From: an uncultured Flavobacteriales bacterium
GTDB lineage: Bacteria; Bacteroidota; Bacteroidia; Flavobacteriales_D; Crocinitomicaceae
Direction of reading: 5' to 3'
Assembly: GCA_937876195.1 (NCBI GenBank)
Contig: CALEIK010000024.1
Coordinates: forward strand, 124,001-188,000
Length of the DNA: 64,000 nt
Part shown: positions 26,046 to 34,828 of the stretch, piece after piece
Position numbering within the stretch: the stretch's first letter is position 1
How the letters are laid out: every line of letters begins with the position of its first letter
Notes under the pieces: model-generated
Database searches by the model: none
Told to the model about the DNA's origin: nothing
Seen by the model: only the letters and a program-made list of their open reading frames with translations
Translations under genes and position numbers: made by a program

Positions 26046-27548
26046 ATGTCGAATATTAAAGGTAAAATATCACAGGTAATTGGTCCTGTAATTGATGTGA
26101 GTTTCGAAAAAGGAGTTGAACTTCCAAATATCTTCGATGCATTAGTGGTAACAAAAAGCAATGGAACAAAAGTAGTTCTTGAGGTTCAATCACACGTTGG
26201 TGAAGGTTCAGTAAGAACAGTATCCATGGATTCTACGGATGGTTTCACACGCGGTATGGAGGTTGTTTCTACAGGGACACCAATTAAAATGCCAACAGGA
26301 GAAGGTATTAAAGGTCGTTTGTTCAACGTAGTTGGAGAAGCAATTGATGGTTTAGCTGAGTTGGACAATTCCAATGGGTTACCAATTCACCGTGAAGCTC
26401 CAAAATTTGAAGATTTATCAACAGCAACTGAAGTTCTTTTTACAGGAATTAAAGTAATCGATTTGATTGAGCCTTATGCAAAAGGTGGTAAAATTGGTCT
26501 TTTCGGTGGAGCTGGAGTTGGTAAAACAGTATTGATTCAAGAGTTGATTAACAATATCGCGAAAGGACACGGTGGTTTGTCAGTATTTGCAGGAGTTGGT
26601 GAGCGTACACGTGAAGGAAACGATTTACTTCGTGAGATGTTAGAGTCTGGTATTATCAAATACGGTGATGACTTTATGCATTCAATGGAAGAAGGTGGAT
26701 GGGATCTTTCCAAAGTGAACATGGAAGAGATGAAAGAATCAAAAGCAACATTTGTTTTTGGTCAAATGAATGAGCCTCCAGGAGCACGTGCGCGTGTTGC
26801 TTTGTCAGGATTGACAATGGCTGAATATTACCGTGATGGTGAAGGAGATGGACAAGGGAAGGATATTCTTTTCTTCGTTGACAACATTTTCCGTTTTACA
26901 CAAGCAGGTTCTGAGGTGTCAGCACTTCTAGGACGTATGCCGTCGGCAGTAGGTTACCAACCAACGTTGGCTACTGAGATGGGACAAATGCAAGAGCGTA
27001 TTACTTCAACGAAGAGTGGATCTATTACTTCTGTTCAAGCGGTTTACGTACCTGCGGATGACCTTACCGATCCAGCACCAGCGAATACATTTGCTCACTT
27101 GGATGCAACAACAGTACTTTCTCGTAAAATTTCTGAGCTAGGAATTTATCCTGCCGTGGATCCATTGGATTCATCTTCAAGAATTTTAACACCAGAAATA
27201 GTTGGTGAAGAGCATTACAATTGTGCACAACGTGTAAAAGTAACGTTACAACGATACAAAGAATTACAAGATATTATCGCCATTCTAGGGATGGATGAAT
27301 TGTCTGAGGATGATAAATTAATCGTTCACAGAGCAAGACGTGTACAACGTTTCCTTTCTCAACCATTCCACGTAGCGGAGCAGTTTACAGGATTGCCAGG
27401 AGTACTTGTTGATATTCAAGATACCATTAAAGCGTTTAACGCAATTTTGGATGGAGAATACGATCAATATCCTGAAGCAGCTTTCAACTTGAAAGGTGGA
27501 ATTGAGGACGTAGTTGAGGCTGGTGAGAAAATGATTGCCGGAGCTTAA
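26046..27548 (+). CDS. atpD: F1 ATP synthase subunit beta
   Basis: The 500-residue protein is the catalytic beta subunit of F1, which makes ATP from the proton gradient on the cytoplasmic side of the inner membrane. The P-loop GGAGVGKT lies at residues 154-161; the ERTREGNDL segment with the catalytic Glu, the Walker B region ILFFVDNIFRFTQAGSEVSALLGRMPS and the C-terminal helical part (LSQPFHVAEQFTG) are all present. Together with atpC it forms a pair apart from the other ATP synthase genes, which is usual in Bacteroidota. Confidence 0.98.
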   Translation: MSNIKGKISQVIGPVIDVSFEKGVELPNIFDALVVTKSNGTKVVLEVQSHVGEGSVRTVSMDSTDGFTRGMEVVSTGTPIKMPTGEGIKGRLFNVVGEAIDGLAELDNSNGLPIHREAPKFEDLSTATEVLFTGIKVIDLIEPYAKGGKIGLFGGAGVGKTVLIQELINNIAKGHGGLSVFAGVGERTREGNDLLREMLESGIIKYGDDFMHSMEEGGWDLSKVNMEEMKESKATFVFGQMNEPPGARARVALSGLTMAEYYRDGEGDGQGKDILFFVDNIFRFTQAGSEVSALLGRMPSAVGYQPTLATEMGQMQERITSTKSGSITSVQAVYVPADDLTDPAPANTFAHLDATTVLSRKISELGIYPAVDPLDSSSRILTPEIVGEEHYNCAQRVKVTLQRYKELQDIIAILGMDELSEDDKLIVHRARRVQRFLSQPFHVAEQFTGLPGVLVDIQDTIKAFNAILDGEYDQYPEAAFNLKGGIEDVVEAGEKMIAGA

Positions 27549-27574
27549 TTTGTGAAAACACAAAACAAAAGACA

Positions 27575-27865
27575 ATGCAATTAGAAATTATAACACCTGA
27601 GGCTAAAATTTTTGCTGGTGAAGCGAGCGCAGTTCAATTCCCTGGTTTGGATGGATCATTCCAAGTCCTGAACAACCACGCAGCAATCATATCTGCATTG
27701 GTTGCGGGTGATGTTAAAGTGAATCTATTGACACCTCTGGACGAAGAGGAGAAAATAAACGCAAACATCAAGATTGATGCTGCTGACAAGAACATCATTC
27801 GCGTCGCAATTAAGGGCGGTGTTGTTGAAATGTTGAATAATAAAGTAATTGTTCTTGCTGAGTAA
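27575..27865 (+). CDS. atpC: F1 ATP synthase subunit epsilon
   Basis: The 96-residue protein contains the N-terminal beta-sandwich of the epsilon subunit (MQLEIITPEAKIFAGEASAVQFPGLDGSFQVLNNHAA) but little of the usual C-terminal helical hairpin. Short epsilon subunits of this kind are normal in Bacteroidota. The subunit belongs to the central stalk of F1Fo. It follows atpD after 26 bases and ends before a terminator. Confidence 0.95.
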   Translation: MQLEIITPEAKIFAGEASAVQFPGLDGSFQVLNNHAAIISALVAGDVKVNLLTPLDEEEKINANIKIDAADKNIIRVAIKGGVVEMLNNKVIVLAE

Positions 27866-27890
27866 TACGCTCATTTAGAACTTGATATGT

Positions 27891-27938
27891 AGAGGGAGTC
27901 CGTTAGCCTTAAGCTGATGAGTTCCCTCTTTTTTTTGT
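27891..27938 (+). terminator. Rho-independent terminator after atpC
   Basis: AGAGGGA pairs with TCCCTCT, and further bases (TCCGT...) extend the stem toward a CTTAA loop; a run of eight T follows. Confidence 0.85.
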
Positions 27939-28017
27939 TAAACTAAGTTAAGTCAATCATCGTTTATAGTACAGACATACGATAGTTTGTTTATTTTCGT
28001 TGATTATTCCTTGGAGA

Positions 28018-28767
28018 ATGGATTTTTTAAGTAAGATAAATAAGGACAATACGCCTAAGCACATTGCAATCATAATGGATGGTAACGGGCGTTGGGCACA
28101 AAAGCAAGGGCATGATCGCTTGTTTGGTCATAACTTTGGTGTTGAGTCCGTTCGAGAAGTGCTCAAAGCAGCTCAAACGGTGAATGTCAAGTATCTTACA
28201 TTGTACGCTTTCTCCACTGAAAACTGGAACCGCCCACAAGAAGAAGTGGATGGTTTGATGAACTTATTGGTCAGTACGATTGGCAATGAGGTGGATGAAC
28301 TGGACAAAAGTAATGTCGTTATCCGGGGCATTGGAAATATTGAAGGCTTGCCCTCTTCATGCAAAGAAGAATTGATGGCTGCTTTTGAGCGAACAAAAAA
28401 TAACACAGGTGTTCATTTGATATTGGCGTTGAATTATAGCGCACGATGGGAATTGACTGAAGCAACGAAGAAAATCGCTGAGGATTTGAGGAATGATAAA
28501 GTTACGCTTGATGCGATTAATGACGAACTAATTAGTTCTAGTCTAACGACAAGTGGAATCCCAGATCCTGAACTATTGATCAGAACCAGCGGTGAGTTAC
28601 GAATAAGCAATTTCTTGCTCTGGCAAATAGCTTACGCTGAGTTGTATTTTACGGACGTGCTCTGGCCAGATTTTAAAAAGGAAGATTTATACGAAGCAAT
28701 TGTTGACTACCAATCGCGAGAGCGAAGGTTTGGAATGGTTTCAGCGCAAATAGAAAAGAATTTATGA
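28018..28767 (+). CDS. uppS: Isoprenyl (undecaprenyl) diphosphate synthase
   Basis: I start at the ATG at 28018, preceded by GGAG; an in-frame TTG at 28000 is less likely. The 249-residue cis-prenyltransferase condenses isopentenyl diphosphate units to make the undecaprenyl lipid carrier for peptidoglycan and O-antigen. Family blocks are HIAIIMDGNGRWAQKQG with the catalytic Asp, TLYAFSTENWNRP, ALNYSARWEL and LLIRTSGELRISNFLLWQIAYAELYF. The stop overlaps the bamA ATG by four bases (ATGA). It heads an envelope operon with bamA, two ompH genes and murI. Confidence 0.97.
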   Translation: MDFLSKINKDNTPKHIAIIMDGNGRWAQKQGHDRLFGHNFGVESVREVLKAAQTVNVKYLTLYAFSTENWNRPQEEVDGLMNLLVSTIGNEVDELDKSNVVIRGIGNIEGLPSSCKEELMAAFERTKNNTGVHLILALNYSARWELTEATKKIAEDLRNDKVTLDAINDELISSSLTTSGIPDPELLIRTSGELRISNFLLWQIAYAELYFTDVLWPDFKKEDLYEAIVDYQSRERRFGMVSAQIEKNL

Positions 28768-31325
28768 AATTAACGTATCAGTTACTACTATTAACGATGT
28801 TCCTTTTGGGGTCCTTTGCTTATGCACAGAACCCAATTTCGATAGGTGGAGGAGTAGAAATAGATTACAAAAATCCAAAAACATACGAAATAGGTCCAAT
28901 TCGAGTTGAAGGAGCTGAAAATTATGATCACAACGCTATTAAATTATTAGCAGGACTGAGACAAGGACAATCTATTACCATTCCAGGAGAGCAGGCCACA
29001 AAAGCAATTAAGAACCTTTGGGATGAAGGGCTTTTTTCAAATGTTGAGTTAATTGCTGAGAAAGAGATTGCAGGAGTTATTTACCTTGTAATTAAACTTG
29101 AACCACGTCCAAAACTTTCTCGTTTCAAGTTTGTTGGAGTTAGTAAACGAGAGGTGGACAAGCTACGTGAAGAGATTTCACTCTTTTCAGGAAAGACAAT
29201 CAGCGAGAACCTAGTGTTTGAAACAGAAAGTAAAATCAAAGGTTATTTTAGAGAAAAGGGTCACTATTCCGTAACAGCAACGATTACGAGAATAAATGAT
29301 TCCTTAATGAATAATTCAGAAATTTTTGTTGTCAATATTGATAAGGGCAAAAAAGTTAAGATTGGGAAACTGAATTTTATTGGTAACGAGGCAGTTCCAA
29401 CATGGAAGTTGAGAATGGCCATGAAGGATACCAAGCAAAAGGCGTTTTGGAGATTTTTCAAACGTTCTAAATTCTCCGAAACGGCATACAAGAAGGACAA
29501 ACAAGCAATGCTTGATAAATTCACATCAAAAGGACTTAGAGATGTAGAAATTTCTTTTGATACCGTCTATCTCGCAAATCACAAAAATCTTCGGATTGAC
29601 ATTCACATCGATGAAGGAAGCACCTATTATTTTGGCGATATTGAATGGATCGGGAATTCTAAATTCCCAACACCATTTCTGGATACTGTTTTAGGAATTA
29701 AACGAGGTGACTTGTACAACAAAACACTTTTGGAGCAACGCCTTTTCATGAGTCAGGATGGACGAGATATCTCTTCAATTTATATGGATAGAGGTTACCT
29801 GTTTTTCCAGGTCATACCAGTTGAAACCAGTGTTGAGGACAATCACATCAATTATCAAATGAGAATAATTGAAGGGAAGGAAGCCCGTGTGAAGCGAATC
29901 ATTATCAAAGGAAACACAAAAACGAACGAACACGTAATTCGTAGAGAGATTCGAACACGTCCTGGAGATCTTTTTAATAGAAACGACATCATTCGTACAC
30001 AGCGAGAACTTGCTCAACTGGGTTACTTTAATGAACAGGCATTCCAAATCAACCCGATTCCAAACCCGCAGGATGGAACAGTGGATATTGAATATATTGT
30101 TGAGGAAAAATCATCCGATCAAATTGAACTTTCTGGTGGTTACGGTGGAATGGGAATGAACGGTAGAGGAAGCATTATTGCGACACTCGGATTGACCTTC
30201 AACAATTTCAGCACCAAGAACATTTTTAAAGCAAATTCATGGACGCCACTACCTGGCGGTGATGGTCAACGATTATCCATTCGAGGTCAGACGAGTGGAC
30301 GTTTTTACCAAGGATATAACTTCTCGTTTACCGAACCTTGGTTGGGAGGAAAGAAACCAAATTCACTTTCGTTTTGGATAAACCATACCATGCTTGGGAA
30401 CGGGCATTTGCGTTCTCATACGGATTACGCAGGACTTTCAATCACTGGAGTTGGTGTAGGATTTGGTCGAAGAAAAAAATGGCCAGATGATTGGTTTCAA
30501 GCATACTACGAGTTAAGCTACCAATATTATGATGTGGTCAACGATTCGCGCTTTGGAATTTTCACCAATGGATATGCAAATGATATTGCATTAAAGTATA
30601 CGTTGCAACGTAGTTCGGTGAGTGCGCCAATTTATCCACAGAATGGATCAAACATTAAGTTTACTGCTAAGTCAACAGTTCCATATTCTATGTTTGATGG
30701 GATTGAGGATTATTCAACATTGGCCAATCAGGAGCGCTACAAATATTTAGAGTACTATAAAATCAAGTTGACAGGTGAATGGTTCTTCCCGTTGACAGGT
30801 GATAAAAAATTGGTGTTGATGCCGCGCTTTGGATTTGGTTTCTTAGGGGCATACAATCAGTCTAAGGGACTTACACCATTTGAGCGATTCACGATGGGTG
30901 GAAGTGGTTTGACTGGAGTCAATCAAATCGGAGGTCGTGAGATCATCGCATTGAGAGGTTATGAGGATAATTCACTGAACTCATCAGCTGGGGATGCGTT
31001 GATTGCCAAGTATACACTTGAGCTGCGTTATCCTATTTCATTGAATCCATCGGCTACATTCTACGGACTTGTCTTTGCAGAGGCAGGGAATACATACCCG
31101 ACATTCAACGAGTTCAATCCGTTCAATGTGAAACGATCTGTCGGTGTTGGTATTCGAGTGTTCTTACCAATGTTTGGAATGCTTGGACTGGATTATGGAT
31201 TTGGCTTCGATCAACTCGATTACTGGTCAACTGGATACCAAGGAGCATCAGACGCTTCGATCCAACAGAAAGGATACTACCCTAAGTTGAATTTCACTAT
31301 TGGGATGAATCTTGGGGAACTATAA
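28764..31325 (+). CDS. bamA: Outer membrane protein assembly factor BamA
   Basis: The 853-residue protein has a signal peptide (ending at about AYAQ, residue 20) and a string of POTRA domains (roughly 40-440; IRVEGAENYDHNAI and IIIKGNTKTNEHVIRREIRTRPGDLFN mark them). A C-terminal 16-strand beta barrel follows, with the RGQTSGRFYQGYNFSFTEPWLGG segment, a GGxxxxRGY-type motif near ALRGYEDN and a final aromatic strand. BamA inserts beta-barrel proteins in the outer membrane and is the central part of the BAM complex. It is translationally coupled to uppS, and the following two OmpH/Skp genes are its probable periplasmic chaperones. Confidence 0.96.
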   Translation: MKLTYQLLLLTMFLLGSFAYAQNPISIGGGVEIDYKNPKTYEIGPIRVEGAENYDHNAIKLLAGLRQGQSITIPGEQATKAIKNLWDEGLFSNVELIAEKEIAGVIYLVIKLEPRPKLSRFKFVGVSKREVDKLREEISLFSGKTISENLVFETESKIKGYFREKGHYSVTATITRINDSLMNNSEIFVVNIDKGKKVKIGKLNFIGNEAVPTWKLRMAMKDTKQKAFWRFFKRSKFSETAYKKDKQAMLDKFTSKGLRDVEISFDTVYLANHKNLRIDIHIDEGSTYYFGDIEWIGNSKFPTPFLDTVLGIKRGDLYNKTLLEQRLFMSQDGRDISSIYMDRGYLFFQVIPVETSVEDNHINYQMRIIEGKEARVKRIIIKGNTKTNEHVIRREIRTRPGDLFNRNDIIRTQRELAQLGYFNEQAFQINPIPNPQDGTVDIEYIVEEKSSDQIELSGGYGGMGMNGRGSIIATLGLTFNNFSTKNIFKANSWTPLPGGDGQRLSIRGQTSGRFYQGYNFSFTEPWLGGKKPNSLSFWINHTMLGNGHLRSHTDYAGLSITGVGVGFGRRKKWPDDWFQAYYELSYQYYDVVNDSRFGIFTNGYANDIALKYTLQRSSVSAPIYPQNGSNIKFTAKSTVPYSMFDGIEDYSTLANQERYKYLEYYKIKLTGEWFFPLTGDKKLVLMPRFGFGFLGAYNQSKGLTPFERFTMGGSGLTGVNQIGGREIIALRGYEDNSLNSSAGDALIAKYTLELRYPISLNPSATFYGLVFAEAGNTYPTFNEFNPFNVKRSVGVGIRVFLPMFGMLGLDYGFGFDQLDYWSTGYQGASDASIQQKGYYPKLNFTIGMNLGEL

Positions 31326-31382
31326 TTTTCGACATTCGAAATAAAAATGTTACTTTCGTCGTTTGGCTAACAAAAATACAAC

Positions 31383-31895
31383 ATGAGATTACTTATTTTA
31401 TCATTGTTATTTGTTTTTGGCACAGGGTTTGCCAATGGTCAGAAGTATGCATATATCGATTCAGATTATATCCTGAAGAATATACCGGCGTATGCAGATG
31501 CAAAAGAAAAACTGGACAAACTTGCCGATCGTTGGACTAAGGAAATTGAAGCGCGTTACGAGGTACTGAACCAAAAGAAAGAAAATTTTGCACGTGAGGA
31601 AGTACTTTTGCCAACCGAGGAAAAGAAGAAAAGAGAAGAAGAAATTAAGCAACTTGAGTTAGAGGCAATGCAAATGCAAAAATTAAGATTTGGAGTGAAT
31701 GGAGACTATTTCCAAAAGCGACAAGAGTTAATTAAGCCAATTCAAGATGAAGTATACGATGCAATGCAAAAAGTAGCATCAAAAAGAAGTTACTCGTTCG
31801 TATTTGACAAAGCCAACCAAAGTAATTTGGTCTACGCTGACAGCAAATTTGATATCAGTAGCAGTGTTTTGAAAGAAATGGGAATTTCTGATTAA
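31383..31895 (+). CDS. OmpH/Skp family periplasmic chaperone (first copy)
   Basis: The 170-residue protein has a signal peptide (MRLLILSLLFVFGTGFANGQ), then a short beta body (KYAYIDSDYILKNIPAYADAK) and a long charged coiled coil (about 45-115), followed by the closing strands (YSFVFDKANQSNLVYAD). This is the trimeric Skp architecture that holds unfolded outer membrane proteins on the way to BamA. It is followed after 66 bases by a paralogue with the same layout but different sequence. Confidence 0.92.
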   Translation: MRLLILSLLFVFGTGFANGQKYAYIDSDYILKNIPAYADAKEKLDKLADRWTKEIEARYEVLNQKKENFAREEVLLPTEEKKKREEEIKQLELEAMQMQKLRFGVNGDYFQKRQELIKPIQDEVYDAMQKVASKRSYSFVFDKANQSNLVYADSKFDISSSVLKEMGISD

Positions 31896-31961
31896 GCAAA
31901 TTATAAATGGAAGAGGGTATTCCTCTTTAAAAAGTTAAAAGAAACAATTAAAACCTTGAAA

Positions 31962-32462
31962 ATGAAAAAATTATTAGTCGTATTAGTGTTAGTATTCGGA
32001 GCCGGGACATCAATGGCACAATCAAAAGTGGCACACGTGAACTCCCAAGTAATATTGGATACTCTTCCTTCGCGTAAGGCGGCGATTATAAAACTACAAG
32101 AGTTTGAAAAAAATGGTGTTGCTGAACTTCAAGAAATGGAGGAGGATTTTAACCTTGCTGTTGCGAAGTACCAAAAAGAGCAACCAAACATGACGCCTAT
32201 TTTGATCAAAATCGAGGAAGAGAAATTGATGAAAAAACAACAAGCGTTGCAAGAAAGAGAAAATTCATTGAACGCAGAAATGCAAGCCTATTCTCAGGAA
32301 TTGAACGCGCCGATTTTAGCGAAAGTTCAAAAGGCTGTTGAGATCGTTTCTGAAAGAAAAAAATTGAATTATGTCATCGACGAGTCGGTTACGCTTTACT
32401 TTAAAGGTGGAATGGATATTACAGATGAGGTAATTGTTGAATTGCTTAACTTGGACAAATAG
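31962..32462 (+). CDS. OmpH/Skp family periplasmic chaperone (second copy)
   Basis: I start at the ATG at 31962; a TTG two codons earlier is possible. The 166-residue protein has a signal peptide ending in SMAQ and a Skp layout: KVAHVNSQVILDTLPSRK, a long coiled coil with many Glu/Lys/Gln, and NYVIDESVTLYFKGG near the end. It is a diverged paralogue of the preceding gene. The tandem ompH pair behind bamA is a conserved Bacteroidota arrangement. Confidence 0.92.
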   Translation: MKKLLVVLVLVFGAGTSMAQSKVAHVNSQVILDTLPSRKAAIIKLQEFEKNGVAELQEMEEDFNLAVAKYQKEQPNMTPILIKIEEEKLMKKQQALQERENSLNAEMQAYSQELNAPILAKVQKAVEIVSERKKLNYVIDESVTLYFKGGMDITDEVIVELLNLDK

Positions 32463-32483
32463 TCCACTTAGTATAATCTTTGA

Positions 32484-32527
32484 AGGGGAATCCGTTGGTC
32501 TTTGGCTGACGGATTCTTCTTTTTTTG
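32484..32527 (+). terminator. Rho-independent terminator between ompH and murI
   Basis: GAATCCGT (32488-32495) pairs with ACGGATTC (32509-32516) around a loop, and a T-rich run follows. The murI ATG lies only 16 bases downstream, so murI needs read-through or its own start site. Confidence 0.75.
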
Positions 32528-32542
32528 TAGCTTTGAACTGAA

Positions 32543-33364
32543 ATGGGACCAATCGGTATATTTGACTCTGGATACGGCGGATTAACCGTGTTGCAGGACA
32601 TTCGCAAGCGTTTGCCCCAGTACGACTTCTTGTATTTAGGTGACAATGCGCGTGCGCCATACGGCTCAAGATCATTTGATGTCGTTTACGAATATACCTT
32701 GCAGGCAGTCAACGAATTATTTGGAAGAGGTTGTGAATTGGTCATTCTCGCGTGCAATACAGCTTCAGCCAAGGCGCTCAGAAATATTCAACAAAATGAT
32801 TTACCGAAGATAGATCCAGAAAAGCGGGTATTGGGTGTTATTCGCCCTAGCGCAGAAATTGTGGGACAATATACCAACACGAATACGATAGGCATATTGG
32901 CAACACAAGGTACGGTGAGTTCAGAATCATATGTTTTGGAGATTGCAAAGTTTTCACCTCATTGTAAGGTATATCAGCACGCCTGTCCTATGTGGGTTCC
33001 GTTGATCGAGAATAATACACATACAACAAAAGCAGGAAGAGCTTTTATCAAGGAAGATGTAGAGCGATTGTTGAGTATGAACAAATCAATCGACACCATC
33101 GTATTAGGATGTACCCATTATCCGGTTCTAAAAGAATTTATTGAATCACTCGTGCCGCAAAACGTAACGGTTGTTGCACAAGGTACAATTGTCGCGGATA
33201 GTTTAGCTGATTACCTGTTGCGACACCCCTGGCTGGATGCAAAGTGCTCCAAAAATGGAACGATTCAATTTTTGACAACGGAGAATATAGAAGAATTTAA
33301 TCGAAACGCGAACAATTACATTGATGCAAACGTCAAAGCGACGCATATAGATTTGGGAAAGTAG
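32543..33364 (+). CDS. murI: Glutamate racemase
   Basis: The 273-residue enzyme makes D-glutamate for peptidoglycan. The two catalytic cysteines are Cys71 (ILACNTAS) and Cys190 (VLGCTHYP), with Asp8-Ser9 (IGIFDSGYGGLTVL) and the LYLGDNARAPYG block. It closes the envelope cluster. The 118 bases after its stop contain an imperfect direct repeat (TTCAACGTTGAAAG and TTCAAAGTTGAAAG). Confidence 0.97.
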   Translation: MGPIGIFDSGYGGLTVLQDIRKRLPQYDFLYLGDNARAPYGSRSFDVVYEYTLQAVNELFGRGCELVILACNTASAKALRNIQQNDLPKIDPEKRVLGVIRPSAEIVGQYTNTNTIGILATQGTVSSESYVLEIAKFSPHCKVYQHACPMWVPLIENNTHTTKAGRAFIKEDVERLLSMNKSIDTIVLGCTHYPVLKEFIESLVPQNVTVVAQGTIVADSLADYLLRHPWLDAKCSKNGTIQFLTTENIEEFNRNANNYIDANVKATHIDLGK

Positions 33365-33476
33365 TAATCAGTTCAACGTTGAAAGGTTCAAAGTTGAAAG
33401 AGCGTACTTCTCTCAAATGTAATTTTAAGAGGTAACTAAAACGATACAATAGAGTGAGTCTTATGGTCTTTGTTCT

Positions 33477-33492
33477 TCAAGTCTTAATGTCT
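33477..33492. repeat. 16-base string shared with 45475-45490
   Basis: TCAAGTCTTAATGTCT occurs here, overlapping the end of the globin gene, and again at 45475-45490 downstream of the glycyl-tRNA synthetase region. The second site continues with a similar-looking TTGTAGTCC...CTTGAAGTC text. It may be debris of a dispersed intergenic repeat. Confidence 0.45.
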
Positions 33493-33849
33493 CTCACCTA
33501 TCTTACTCTCAATCGTCCAGCGAATTAAAAATGCCCGTTGTTTTGCGAGTTCAGCCTTTTCTCCAGTAAAGAGTTCGTCAACAGTCTCATTGAATAAGAA
33601 AATCCATTGATCGAAATGTTCTTTTTTCAACGGCATGTGGAGGTGCTTTTGTGTGACATCAGTCGTGTAGCCAGCTTCATCCAATAATACAAACGACCAA
33701 AAGTGAACCATTTTTGGAAGGTGTGCCTGAAAATTGAGGCGTTGAAAGAAAGGTGACAGTACCCCATCTTTTAGCACTTTGTCGTAAAACGTGTTGACTA
33801 GTTTTTCGATGTCTTCTTTAGTGGTTATATCATGGACGTCATTTTCCAT
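33484..33849 (-). CDS. Group III truncated hemoglobin
   Basis: The 121-residue protein fits the truncated globin family, P (group III) type: IEKLVNTFYDKVLKDGVLSPFF at the N-terminus, KMVHFWSFVLL in the central part, and KKEHFDQWIFLFNETVDELF containing the proximal histidine His78. The length is right for the family. Such heme proteins bind oxygen or nitric oxide, and many help in NO detoxification or redox chemistry. It stands alone, in opposite direction to murI; no regulator is obvious. Confidence 0.9.
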   Translation of the reverse strand: MENDVHDITTKEDIEKLVNTFYDKVLKDGVLSPFFQRLNFQAHLPKMVHFWSFVLLDEAGYTTDVTQKHLHMPLKKEHFDQWIFLFNETVDELFTGEKAELAKQRAFLIRWTIESKIGERH

Positions 33850-34051
33850 TTGTTTTTAGCCAAAGTTAGTCTAAATAATCTCGATAATTTGAATTCGAGT
33901 AAGCGTCTTAGAATGTTTGAAATAATTATTATCAAATATCGCGGTAAACGTTTAAAAATCAACACATTGATAAATGGTAGTTCATTCAGTGTAAATATTC
34001 ATTTGCTAGAGTGTTACACTCAAATCCAAAGACCTAAGTAGTATAAATATA

Positions 34052-34059
34052 TAACTTTG
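34052..34059 (+). promoter_or_regulatory. Possible -7 box TAACTTTG
   Basis: TAACTTTG fits TAnnTTTG and lies about 70 bases before the ATG of the secreted protein at 34128, in a very AT-rich 278-base gap that holds no other gene I can support. Confidence 0.35.
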
Positions 34060-34127
34060 TGTTCATATCAACCATTGTGATTCGTGATTCTATACAATTG
34101 CGTTTTAACAAATTAAACTACTGACTT

Positions 34128-34787
34128 ATGTCTGCTACCAAATGCCTTGTTGCCGCTGGTTTTTTATTATTAATTTGCTTTGTGAGTTTTCCCCAAACAG
34201 CCTCAGATGTTCCACATCTAAATAGGGCATTTCACAAGCTGTTTACAGGAGATGAATTGAGCACAATTATCGATGAAGATCCTTTACGGATGGAACGTCT
34301 TAATTTTTATTTAATTCAATCGTTCAATGTCGAGTTGGTGAGTTGCGGTGAATGCGAAGTTGATTATGAAGATCTATTTAATCACAGTTTATTCAATATG
34401 TATGAAAATGAGGCGTTGCGGCTGGCAGACGAAACATATGAGTTTGTATACAGAGGTAAGTATAGAATCAGGCTTTTACCCTTAAACGTAGTGAGTACAG
34501 AAATTGGAAATATTTCTATTTATGAGTTAGTTCATGGAGTTCCATACCGTGATTTTCCAGTGTGGGTGCTCACGGGTAACGATGATGTCGACTTTACAAA
34601 TTACAAAGCCCAGGTGTACAATTGGAGTGAGGACTTTCCAAAGGAATTCAAAGCGATTTTAACATCCACAGATATGATAAAAATACGCTTTACCCAGTTT
34701 AAGGAGTTATCAAGCGAGCGAAAAGAAATGCTCATTCAATCTGAAAATGGGTGCTTTATAATTGACAATGAGATAATTAACTTCTAG
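34128..34787 (+). CDS. Secreted protein of unknown function
   Basis: This 219-residue protein has a signal peptide (MSATKCLVAAGFLLLICFVSFPQ). I do not recognise a family. The mature protein is acidic, with two close cysteines (VSCGECEVDYEDL, near residues 70-73) and the C-terminal half rich in charged residues; one Cys lies near the end. It is followed after 41 bases by a T9SS cargo gene in the same direction, so they may be co-transcribed, but nothing links their functions. Confidence 0.55.
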   Translation: MSATKCLVAAGFLLLICFVSFPQTASDVPHLNRAFHKLFTGDELSTIIDEDPLRMERLNFYLIQSFNVELVSCGECEVDYEDLFNHSLFNMYENEALRLADETYEFVYRGKYRIRLLPLNVVSTEIGNISIYELVHGVPYRDFPVWVLTGNDDVDFTNYKAQVYNWSEDFPKEFKAILTSTDMIKIRFTQFKELSSERKEMLIQSENGCFIIDNEIINF

Positions 34788-34828
34788 CCCATGCAATGAA
34801 CTAATCTTCAATCCACAACCTTTTTATT